Assembly: GCF_000004195.4 (NCBI RefSeq)
Contig: NC_030679.2
Location: 33,965,712 to 34,029,711 of the forward strand
Length of the DNA: 64,000 nucleotides
DNA from: Xenopus tropicalis
Taxonomy: Eukaryota > Chordata > Amphibia > Anura > Pipidae
Direction: 5' to 3'
The notes beneath the pieces were generated by a model. The model saw nothing but the letters and a program-made list of their open reading frames with translations, did not search any database and was not told the DNA's origin. The position numbers were made by a program, and so were the translations under genes. Shown here one piece after another: positions 54,401-64,000 of the stretch (position 1 is its first letter; each line of letters opens with the position of its first letter).

Positions 54401-55330
54401 AAAAAAGAGAAAATATATCTGAGATATGCTTATAAATCGTGTTATGTCACAGCATTGAGGCGGGGAGAGTCCTTGGCCATTTAATTACGGTTTATTTGGT
54501 GGTTTCCACATGCCCACTGCGTTCGCAGTGGCCGGCATCCGTTATATAACATAAAAGTTTGTTGTGAAGTTGGGAAAGTTGGTATACATGGCAAGGACTA
54601 TTTTTCGGAAGTCGTATTCTTTAATACAGCTGTGGCCGAACCCCACCCATAAAGAAATTGGTATTCAGCGTGTTTTCTTGTGTCTTGTGTTTATATGGGG
54701 GGGGGGGGGAGATGGTTGGAAGGGAGGGAACAAGTCTCCGCAGTCATGGTACTGATATCTTGTATACACTATGATATCTGTATAGTAGCCTGTACAACTC
54801 TTGACATATTTTGAAATAAAAATATATTGAAATTAAAAAAAAATATATATGCAAATGACATTTTGCTAGCACTTTAAAAGAATCTGCGTTAATACCTCAT
54901 GCTTTAAAACTCCCCACTATGAGATTTATATTTTTTGCTCAGGACAGCTGAGTCCGGGGAAATGCTATTACTGATTGGAAGTCCATCTTCTACATTGAGT
55001 TTCTCAATTAAACATGTCCAGGACCTCTGTGTGCCCCTGGGGATAAATAGACCAGCTGTTAGAAATACGGCAGGTATGGATTACCATAATTCTTCTAATT
55101 GCTGGACACTGTGCGTAGCACTTACTGGGTTAATAATCTGTTCCACCGTTAAATCACATTATTGCTAGATAAGGGAGCTATTAAAAAGGGGAAAAAAAGT
55201 GTGAAGTACTGTAAAACGAGGTTATTTGCAAAATGTAATGGAAGGAATATGAGAACTCAGTAGTCAATTTTTAAAGTAATAAAAAGTCAGTTTGTGTGTA
55301 CTCGAGTAGGCTGATAGCACCCAGGGACTG
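54401..55330. other. Unique DNA with a poly-G run
   Basis: Contains G13 at 54697-54709. Otherwise nothing recognised. Confidence 0.4.
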
Positions 55331-56860
55331 ATTCATAATTTGATGACTACCATTACTTTTAGCGAGCAAATCACCATGCAAATTTCATCTGTGCTCATGA
55401 GCAAAACAGGGTGTTTGCCTAAGGCTGAGTTATTTCTTTCCCAATCCAGCACTGTGCGGCTTACCTTGGGCCTAGCTCTGTGGGTTTTATCATTTTTTTG
55501 TGGGGGGGGGGGGGTTGGAAGCAATCAAAATATGTAGAAAAGCCATATGCTAGCTGGATTGATTGTGGCACATTCAGTTTTATGGTTTCCTTTCACTCAA
55601 TCATTTCAATTTAACCTTCACTGAAATCTTCCCTACTTGATATCGGATAGTCAATCGTGATGACTTCAATCTCAGAGAGGTCAAGTCAGTCAAAGCCATC
55701 AATCCTGCGCCGATCGATGGGAATGCATAAATCAGCCTACAGGCGCACCTGGCTTTAACACCGTACTCGCTATATTTGTTGTTCAGGGGGGAGGACCACA
55801 GGTCCACCTTAAATTAGTTTTCTTGTAACCTATCCGCAGTTCATATCGCTGCTTACTAATAGGAATTTGACTTCAATTTATTTTCAGCTGCTGCAGTGTT
55901 TCAGTGGAAATATACAGAATTCACAATAAAATTGCATTTCTTGTGTTTGCATGCTGTTTGCATATTTTCCAGAAATAGGGTTAGGGTGCTCAAAGTGAGT
56001 GGAAGAATGGGGTGGAGGAGGTCATTGCATGATGGGGCTGAAAAATGATCGATTTACTGGAGGAAAATGCTTTTATTTTTACGGAATCCTTGAATACCTT
56101 GCATTATTTTGTTTATTTGCAGAGGGAGCTGTAGGTTTCTATATAATGAAACACATTTGCACCAATGGGAAAGGCGTCTGCTTTGTATGTAGAAAAATAG
56201 CGGAATGTATCAGTTGCATGATTTCCCACATGCATTCTGCAGTACAAATATGATTTATTATTAAGGTGGAAGATAAACCGCCACTATTGGTTCGGAGGTT
56301 TTATTCACTTTCCCTCCATAGACATAATATTTTGCAAGTCTGATTGAACAGATAAGCAGGATTTGGAGGTTAGCATCACCTTCACCCTTAGCTTACTTCC
56401 TTCATCTGTTCGAATCCAAAGGCCACAGAAGTTCAGCGGAGAGATTACACACTAAGCCCTATACAGCATCTAAATGCCCCATTTCTTTCCTTTTTATCCC
56501 ATGTTCGGTGCTAGTTTGAAGACAGATTTCCATTTAATGTAAGGAATAATTCCACGCTCTGCGGGAGGTGACTAGAAATAGTTCTGCTTGAATATATAAG
56601 GCAGGCCTGCTGTTCAGCACACTAAACATAAAACTGTAATGCCAAATCTCCAGATTAATACTGAGCCAGCAGTTCCTAATAAATAGCTTAACCTGTCAAA
56701 TGTGCTGGGCACAGATGCGCCGTATATCACTGACACAAAATAGGGATCATTTACTAAGGGGCAATATTCACTTGCAATATGCCATATGTTTGCATGCAAT
56801 GCAGAATTAATGCCGAGAAATTAAGCAAGATGATGAACTCATTCAAAGTAGGATGTGCCA
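55331..56860. other. Long repeat-free complex region, candidate conserved non-coding cluster
   Basis: About 1.5 kb with no recognised mobile element, which is unusual here. Includes ACCATGCAAATTTCATC (octamer-like ATGCAAAT), CCGATCGATGGGAATGCA, CAGGCGCACCTGGC (E-box) and CTTGTGTTTGCATGC. G13 at 55502-55514. No convincing frame. Regulatory function is inference. Confidence 0.3.
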
Positions 56861-56871
56861 CAAATATACAC

Positions 56872-57398
56872 TTAGGGGCACATTTACTAACCCACGAACG
56901 GGCCGAATGCGTCCGATTTCGTCATGATCGGTATTTTGCGATTTTTTCGGAAATTATCGCGACTTTTTCGTTACCAATACGATTTGTGCGAAAAAACGCG
57001 AGTTTTTCGTAGCCATTCCGAAAGTTGCGCAAAATCTGGCGATTTTTTCGTAGCGTTAAAACTTGCGCGAAAAGTCGCGATTTTTTCGTAGGGTTAAAAC
57101 TTGCACGAAACGTCGGGCCTTTTAAGTTTTAACGCTACGAAAAAGGCACGACTTTTCGCGCAAGTTTTAACGCTACGAAAAAATCGCCAGATTTTGCGCA
57201 ACTTTCAGAATGGCTACGAAAAACTCACGTTTTTTCGCGCAAATCGTATTGGTAACGAAAAATCACGATAATTTCCGAAAAGTCGTAAAGGCGCCGAAAA
57301 AATCGCAAAAAATACGAAAAAGTCGCAAAATGTTCGTTTTCCAATCGGAATTTTTCCAATTCAGATTCGAATTCGTGTCTTAGTAAATCAGCCCCTAA
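56872..57398. mobile_element. 521-bp CpG-rich palindromic MITE
   Basis: The element 56875-57395 starts GGGGCACATTTACTAACCCA and ends CTTAGTAAATCAGCCCC. The arms share TTTTTCGTAGCGTTAAAAC with the 31263 copy. Flanks TTA and TAA suggest a mutated 3-bp duplication. Confidence 0.88.
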
Positions 57399-58050
57399 AA
57401 CTGGTATATTTTGTGCAAGTTGTGTGTATATTTTTATTGAGTCGGGGTTACATATTTAGGTAACACCTCTTCAAGGGTGGTGATAATATCAGGACTTCTT
57501 TCTTTGTGTTCCCTTTCTTTGCTCATTATAACTTACGCAACACATAAAATGAGTCTTTTTTTAATTGTTTTTATCTATCTATCGTCATCATCTATTTCAG
57601 CATCGGGGCCATATTAATAAATGGGAAAAAGTGGCAATTGCCCAGGGCCACCAGGATTGGGGGTCAATCATCAGAGTTTCATCCGCTATAACTATCCCCC
57701 AATTTAAAGGCACAGATCAAAGCCATCACCATTAATTACTAATGGATTCAAGACTAAAGACACACAATGTCCTGTGTCTTAACCACAAGAAGCAGTGATC
57801 CATGGAAACAAGGTTTCTAGTTCTACACTGGGAGGTACAGAAGTTTGAAAATGAATGAAAAAATGTGATTTGCATTTTTTGCTGTGATTAACCTGTTCAA
57901 TATATTATATTATAAAATTCTGTTCAATATATTATGTGCATAAATAGGTGAAAAAACATGTATGAAAGTTTGTGTGCATTTTTTTTTTCACAGTTGACTG
58001 CTTTTAAAATAAATAGGGTACTTAGTATTTTGGAAATGTAACTGAAGATC
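57399..58050. other. Mostly unique DNA
   Basis: GGCAATTGCCCAGGGCCACC near 57632 may be a fragment of a hAT-like repeat. Otherwise nothing. Confidence 0.35.
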
Positions 58051-58051
58051 A

Positions 58052-58270
58052 AAGCTGGTCATACACATGCCGATATATGTTTCATATGAAACAAAGTTTG
58101 GTATGATTTTCAGACCATGTGTGGCCTTCAAATAACAATTGAAGTTATTTCACAATTTTCATACCATGGCAATCGGTTGTTTAGTCAATTGGACAGGTTA
58201 GAAAATGTCTGCCAGATAATAATATCTTTGCTCTATTGCCTATATGACGATATGCATGGGTGATCTATGA
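58052..58270. mobile_element. Degraded Harbinger-like MITE
   Basis: AAAGCTGGTCATACACATGC resembles the AGCTGGCCATACACG end of 11535. The right end is not clear. Confidence 0.45.
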
Positions 58271-58385
58271 CATATAAACAAAATGCACACACCCACAGAG
58301 AAACGATATGTACGTAAAAGCCATTAATTACTCCAACAAGACGCTTTCTCTTCTTCTATTCCCAATGTGCTGTTGCCAGAATTAT

Positions 58386-58680
58386 TGCAAGTGAATCTGC
58401 CCCACTTTGCTTTGCCAAAAAAATTGTGAAAAATTTCCGAAATGGCAAAAAATGTGTGAAATTTACTGTAGTTAATAAGCAACAAAGACGATTTTTTCTT
58501 TTTTTGCAGCAGTTTTTTCTTATGTGTGACAATTCTCACTCCTACTGCATTAAAGTCAATGGGTGTTTTTTCTCACTTCTACCACGCGACAACTGTTTCT
58601 TATGTGCCCAACTTTTTTTTCACTCCAAATACACAAAAGTCAATTGGCATTTTTTCTGGCTGAATTTTCTCTGCAGACCT
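58386..58680. mobile_element. Old hAT-like MITE
   Basis: AGTGAATCTGCCCCACTTTG, TTTGCCAAAAAAATTGTG and the palindromic core CATTAAAGTCAATGGGTG match the family. The right end is lost. Confidence 0.6.
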
Positions 58681-58871
58681 CCTCTCTACTGCTTTGTATT
58701 TGGCATTCATATATACTGGACTCATTTTTAAACACAAAAAAAAGATCTGTTTTTTTAAAACAGAAACTGAAGAAGCTTCGTGCATCTGATCTATCATAGC
58801 ACGTTTATTCATAAAAACATGTACTATAGGTTTAAGCAAGAACGTCACTCCCAGGATGAAAGTTTCCATAC

Positions 58872-59199
58872 GTCACTACTAGTGATGAGCAAATCCGTCA
58901 CGTTTCACCGAAAATTTGTAAAAAAACAACAGGAAAATTTACGAAATGGCAGAAAATCTGCGAAACGCGCTTGTCGCGCAGCTTTTTGTTTTCCACGGCT
59001 TTTTATGCTGTGCATCCATGCCCAATTTGACATGACCACGCCTATTTTCACGGGACTGCAACTTTTTTTGGTGCATGACAAATTTTTCCGCTGCAAATTT
59101 CTGCGGACGTTTCACGAAACAATTCACCAATGCTGAAATGTGGTAATTCGCTGTGAATCCATGCTTGGTAAAAAAAATTTGCTCATCACTAGTCACTAC
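58872..59199. mobile_element. hAT-like MITE, 312 bp, perfect 8-bp duplication
   Basis: The element 58880-59191 starts TAGTGATGAGCAAATCCGTC and ends AAAAAATTTGCTCATCACTA. GTCACTAC repeats exactly at 58872-58879 and 59192-59199. Contains CCGAAAATTTG and ACGTTTCACGAAAC modules. The overlapping 118-codon frame is rejected. Confidence 0.92.
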
Positions 59200-59630
59200 T
59201 CATTTCGGGGTTAAACCTATTGGTATTTCTATTCATTTCAGGACATACCGGTAACTTTCGTACAATTGTTTTATGTCAATTAATGCCCAGTATATCATCC
59301 GATTTGTTTGTTTTTTCAAAATGTAATCCTACAATTAGAATTGGCATGTTAATTTTAGGTTGTTGCATTAAGATGTATGATCAGTTTCTTAGCATTTGAG
59401 AAAAATATGCACAGATAGAGCAGATTCAATTGATGCATCTGGGGCAATGCGCATCTTTATCTGAATGGATGCTTCATATGCATTTAAATATAATGTACTG
59501 TTTCCCTGCACTTATAAAATTAGGTTTGCTTCAGGAGACTGTTTATATAAATAAGCTACTGTATAGCTGTAGAGCTGCCATTCAAATTCCAAAAAGGCTG
59601 TATGTTTTATCAGAATAGTAAATAACAGAT
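59200..59630. other. Unique DNA
   Basis: Nothing recognised. Confidence 0.4.
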
Positions 59631-59633
59631 AAA

Positions 59634-60003
59634 GGGGGAATGTAATAAAAGTCGGTAATGGAAAAATTATTCACAATGCAAAAATGTATGCCTCTATGTG
59701 AACAAATTTGCCTTTGTGTGAACTTTATATGGGCTTTGCAAATGTGGAAACTGTTTATTGACCACTTCCGACAGTGGAAGAAATTGCGACAGTGCGCAGT
59801 GTATGTAATAAAACTTCTAAATGAAAAACTATGCTCCAAAAGATTCCGCCACCTTCAAGCATGCCTTAAAAAGTTCACAATGTGCAATTAAAATTCGCAA
59901 TGCACTAGCAGTCAAATAAACAATAATAGATTGTGAAATGCAATTTTTTATTCTTATTTGTGCACATTTTCTTTTCCTTTTACAACTTTTATTACATTCC
60001 CCC
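59634..60003. mobile_element. 370-bp MITE (GGGGGAATGTAATAAAA ends)
   Basis: It starts GGGGGAATGTAATAAAAGTC and ends ACTTTTATTACATTCCCCC. The left half matches 22285-22490. Superfamily not determined; no clear target duplication. Confidence 0.82.
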
Positions 60004-60059
60004 AAAACTGTTTGAAATCCAATGGCTTTAGTATTAAGTAGACTCTAAGGTGTCAGTAA

Positions 60060-60280
60060 TAGGGATGAGCAAAATTTTGTTGCCAGGCATTGGTTCACGG
60101 AGAATTTCCGCCTTTCGCCATTGGCAGATTGTTTTGTGAATCGGGTGCAAAAAAAGTCACACGTAACAAAAAAAATTATTAACGCCATTTTTTTTAACAC
60201 GCTATTTTTTGCATTTTGCCATTTTGCAAAGTTTCGCTAATTTTCCAGGGAGGCAAACGGGACAGATTCACTTATTACTA
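60060..60280. mobile_element. hAT-like MITE with extended inverted flanks
   Basis: It starts TAGGGATGAGCAAAATTTTG and ends GACAGATTCACTTATTACTA. The flanks are not a direct repeat: GTGTCAGT at left faces ACTGACAC at right, so the inversion extends about 10 bp beyond the usual ends. Confidence 0.75.
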
Positions 60281-60449
60281 ATCACTGACACTTTAAACCT
60301 GTTCCTTCTATATACTGTAAAGGCAAATATCCTGGTTTTCCAATAAGAAGTAATCCTTTATGAATAAATAAAATGCGTTAAAATAAAGCAATGTACATCC
60401 AGTCAGACTGTGAAGATATGGAAACAGGAAATTTTATAAAAAGGCCCTT

Positions 60450-60521
60450 TCTTAGGCTTTCAATGTTAGCATCTCTTAGGCTTTCAATGTTAGCATCTCT
60501 TAGGCTTTCAATGTTAGCATC
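60450..60521. repeat. 24-bp tandem repeat, three units
   Basis: Three identical units starting TCTTAGGCTTTCAATGTTAG at 60450 (first base T), 60474 and 60498. Confidence 0.95.
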
Positions 60522-61395
60522 TCAGCATTCTATCCGATTTTTAAAAGGTTATAGAGTTTCATAAATATAGATAGGAAGCTGAGATGATACAGTTGTCTAA
60601 ACACCCAGGAGCCTTGAACTGCCTCCCTTACTCTGACAATATTGCTCTCTGCTGACTTTACCCTATCTTTTCCTTGTCTAAATAGACTAGATGCTGAAAA
60701 CCTGTAAACCTAATTGGTATAATGGGACTGCTTGTCATTAAGACACAGTGACATGCTGCACCAGGGCCTATGGATCCTTGAGTCTCTGTTCTGATTAAGG
60801 GAAAATAAATGGAAGATAAACCAGAACCTTGTTTCCCCTTTAAGCTTAGCTATGCCAATGGCTTAAGGGCTCCTTTTCTTTTGCTATAATGATTGTCTCT
60901 TGGTAAAGAAATGGCCAAAATATTGTCTCCCTCTACCATCCACACACACTATATTTCATTATTAACTTCACTGTCTGAGGTATCTCCTATTCATTGGAAT
61001 ACATGGAATTTAGACAACAGGCAAGTGTAGGCAAGTTTTGCTGGGAATACAACTAGTCCCAGTTCCTTGGAGACATTACTATCGATACATTCGCATTTTA
61101 TGTTTTCCATTTCTTAATTTCCACCTTTTCTATTTAAGGGTAAGAGAGGTGTTTAGTTAACACACAGAAAATTGTAAATCAAGAGGTGTTATTTCCCTAG
61201 GGAATACCTAAACCCTAAATCACAAAAGATCTATCGCTTGGCGGCCTCTCTATTTATCGTAGTCTTTCATCAGAGGTGGATAAGAACGTGATTTGTGTTA
61301 TTATTTCTGTAAATGTCAACAACTAATCTGGAAGAATTAAGCATCTGAGCACAGAAACCATTCTACATAAACTGGCAGAAAAACAAATTAAAATG
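60522..61395. other. Unique DNA
   Basis: Nothing recognised. Confidence 0.4.
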
Positions 61396-61990
61396 GAAAA
61401 AAAAAAAAAACTAAATAAAAAATTACCACTCACCTATTGCCATGTTAAAAGTCTGTATCTTAGCAACTGATAAGCTCTTTAAAACATCTGAACGTAAATA
61501 TGCAAGTGAAGTTAAGCGTCCATGGGTTCATTTGCAAAGCCATTCATACATTATACTAATGTGTTCTGGACACAAAGCTAAAGTCATAATAGAAATGTTA
61601 AGCAGACATAACCTGATTTTTATATTACATTTAATTACTGCTTGGTAATTAATGCATGCAGAACACTGATTAGGCAGCATAAAGAGGATTTTCTTTGTTA
61701 ATTATACATGTGGTATTTTCATTAGAGTAAGGAAAAAAGTTTAATACCCTGACTGACAAAAGGTGGTACATTAGCTAATATAGTTTTGGTCAAAACATGG
61801 GAAGAGAGAGAAGGAAAGAGATTAGGCGCAGGCACCCTTATGGTTTAATCCTGATCATTAATTTCATTGCTGTAGTAACAAGTCTCTTTTATTTCTGTCA
61901 TTTCTTTTCAAAATGCTTTTTAAATCCCACTAAATAAAAAAGAAAACTTTAACAATGATAGAACTGTATATTAAATAGGGTTAAAAAGTG
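61396..61990. other. Complex unique segment with candidate splice donor
   Basis: On the minus strand GCAATAG|GTGAGTGG is a strong donor match (exon end at 61434). The frame before it is open for about 30 codons back to a TGA near 61526. The segment also includes TTAATTACTGCTTGGTAATT and GTTAATTATACATG, homeodomain-like. Exon or conserved element status cannot be decided here. Confidence 0.22.
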
Positions 61991-62103
61991 AACTCAAAAT
62001 AATGTCTTATGTTCATAAAATCTCCAGTGTATTGGTTCTATCCTATCCTAACATCCATACTACATCAATCTAAAATAGTAGTAGTATAAAAGTTGGTCCC
62101 TTC

Positions 62104-62278
62104 AGCTGGCCATACACTGAAAGATCATCTCATTTGGGGAGGTTGCCAAATGAGTGGATCTTTGCCTAATATGTCCACCTTGAGGTGGCTGATATCAGCC
62201 TGATCTGATTTGTTTGGCATGATTTTTTATCTGAATGGGCCAAATTAGCAGCATAAATCTGCCCATGTATGGCATACT
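62104..62278. mobile_element. Degraded Harbinger-like MITE
   Basis: CAGCTGGCCATACACTGAAA at left and GCCCATGTATGGCATAC at right resemble the 11535 family. Duplication not clear. Confidence 0.6.
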
Positions 62279-62293
62279 TTACTTTATAGGTGC

Positions 62294-62783
62294 TTAAAGG
62301 GATACTGTCATGATTTTTATGGTGTACTTTTTATTTCTAAATTATACTGTTTACATAGCAAAGAATTCACTCTGCCATTTAAAATATTATTCATAAACCA
62401 ACAAATGTATTTTTTAGCTGTAATATTGGGGTGTAGTCGCCATCTCAGTGCATTGTGCCTGAGTCTGAGCTTTCAGAAGGAGCCAGCGCTACACATTAGA
62501 ACTGCTTTCAGGTAACCTATTGTTTCTCCTACTCCCATGTAACTGGAGGAGTCCCAAGCTGGACTTGGATTTCTTACTATTGAGTGCTATTCTGATATCT
62601 ACTGGGAGCTGTTATCTTGCTCTCTTCTCATTGTTCTGCTGATTGGCCGCTGGAAGGGGATGATATCACTCTAACTTTTCAAAATTAAATATAAAAAAAA
62701 ACAGGATTCTGCTGGAGAAGCTCTATTAACTGATGTGTTTTTAAAAAAAACAAACATGTTTTTCCATGACAATGTTCCTTTAA
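62294..62783. mobile_element. T2-type MITE, 482 bp, TTAA target duplication
   Basis: The element 62298-62779 starts AGGGATACTGTCATG and ends CATGACAATGTTCCT between TTAA at 62294-62297 and 62780-62783. Matches the TTAAAGGRR rule. Related to 38142-38793. Confidence 0.88.
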
Positions 62784-63500
62784 ATATTCTTTATCTACTG
62801 TATCTCCTTCCCTCAGAGGTACCGCTCTTCAACCCTAACCTCTGTCCCAAACTTGATACCCAGCTTTATTATTTACATTATTTTTTCCATCAAACATATA
62901 ACACTTCTCAATACCTAATCTCCACCTATTCCATAATATATTTCACTTTTCCTTATCTTTCTCCACCTATTCCCTCATATATTTCCTTGTCCTTATCATG
63001 GCTTTCGATAAAAACAAGAATCATTTACAAACTACCTATGTTATACTTTACATCCCTTCAAATTCCTTTCATTACCTATTATTGTAATAACCCCCTGTTT
63101 GTTGTATGAATTTATTGCTCTACCATTTGCACTTTATAAATAAAGGTATAATATACTCTTCCTTATCTCTGGCTATTTCTTTTTTAACTGGACTAGCTGT
63201 CATTCCCACTAGTCAGTTTTTTTTTTCAGGTACTCCACACTTCACATCATTTCTTCCCTTAAAAAAATTGAATTTCTTTTTAGTCCCTACTATATTCCTT
63301 CCCTCCGAACCAAGATCATTGTTTCACACTTTGATACTCATTCCTCAGAACTCATGTCCTTCTTTCCCCAGACATCCAGCTCCTTCATCCATCACTATAA
63401 TATTCCATCCTTACAGCTTCACTCCACCCCAGTTCTTGTCCATAGTCTTTATCATTACACCTTATGAGGCACATCCCAATTCCACCCTTTGCATTTAATT
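62784..63500. repeat. Pyrimidine-rich low-complexity stretch
   Basis: Strong C/T bias on the plus strand for about 700 bp. It accounts for the two overlapping plus-strand frames of 124 and 130 codons, which are rich in Leu, Phe, Pro and Ser. TGCACTTTATAAATAAAGGT near 63128 could be a LINE/SINE tail. Confidence 0.55.
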
Positions 63501-64000
63501 CTCAGTAATACTTGCTTGTGTTCAAGTGAATGGACTCACTTTTATTCATATAACTCATATTACTGATTCTGATTCCTATTTGCTCTCAAAATGAATGCAC
63601 AAAAGGTCCTTGGGATATACTGTATTTACTTCTAATTTAAAATAGAATGTTAAATCCATGTAGCAAAATGTCAACACTTGCTTTAGAGAAGGGAGGAGCA
63701 TTAGTGGTTGTTAGTATGTATATAGAAATATGATCATATACAATTTATGTTTAGCACATAATATAAATAAATTGATCTCGATCCCTTCACAAAGTATCTA
63801 CTGACCAAACAGTAAGGCCTTCTTTCCAATCATGTATATACATACCCTCACTCTTGATAATCATCTACACAACCAAGCTGTCCTGGATGAAACCACAAAC
63901 AGAAACAGAAGTTTCTCCACTAAATCAGATGTAATGAAGCAAATTGGCCCTTACATTTGAAACATTGAGGAATTTCTCCAAAAGGCGTTATTAAAATTTG
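63501..64000. other. Unique AT-rich DNA
   Basis: Nothing recognised. Confidence 0.45.

Noticed and set aside
58780..59136. 118-codon plus-strand frame
   Set aside because: Most of it is the hAT-like MITE with its perfect GTCACTAC duplication.
62735..63498. Two plus-strand frames of 124 and 130 codons
   Set aside because: They arise from a pyrimidine-rich stretch, and the residue composition simply reflects C/T bias.

Overview
The window reads as a non-coding stretch of a frog (Xenopus-type) genome. It is AT-rich and CpG-poor. The longest open frames are about 60-170 codons, overlap on both strands, and mostly lie inside repeats. I find no convincing protein-coding exon, rRNA, tRNA gene or CRISPR array. 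The frog assignment rests on many short palindromic elements. These include TTAA-flanked elements with the TTAAAGGRR end of the Xenopus T2 (Kolobok-type) MITE family, TA-flanked 328-bp elements starting CAGGTAT, hAT-like elements with 8-bp target duplications and ends like TAGTGATGAGCGAAT, and Harbinger-like elements with 3-bp duplications. Whether it is X. laevis or X. tropicalis cannot be decided from the sequence alone.

Layout. 1-8 kb: unique AT-rich DNA with a Harbinger-like MITE (950-1290), a (TA)n tract, a stacked T2 cluster (5.5-6.6 kb) and a hAT-like element carrying a SINE-like insert (7.2-7.7 kb). 8-17 kb: mostly unique, with a tRNA-like SINE and several MITEs. 17-19.4 kb: dense MITEs and a local duplication captured inside one of them. 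19.5-25 kb: mostly unique, with a GC-rich minisatellite at 23.15-23.45 kb. 25.7-27.4 kb: minus-strand protein-like frames that may be a decayed retroelement. 29.3-31.8 kb: a duplicated 140-bp block, two Harbinger-like MITEs sharing a TTA, and a 529-bp CpG-rich palindrome. 33-45 kb: the most layered region, with a T2 element inside the target duplication of a hAT-like element, a tandem hAT-like composite, a Harbinger-like host carrying two hAT-like guests, and a TA-flanked element carrying a copy of its own family plus a retroposon. 51.7-52.7 kb: two more TA-flanked elements, one with a nested hAT-like guest. 52.7-56.8 kb: the most complex unique DNA, with a small GC-rich CpG-bearing segment near 54.2 kb, a candidate promoter or enhancer region. 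56.9-64 kb: another CpG-rich palindrome, more MITEs and a pyrimidine-rich stretch.

There are no cooperating genes to describe. The biology visible here is transposon layering. Target-site duplications let several insertion orders be read directly. Between the repeats are islands of complex, repeat-free sequence that could be conserved regulatory elements, but this needs cross-species comparison.
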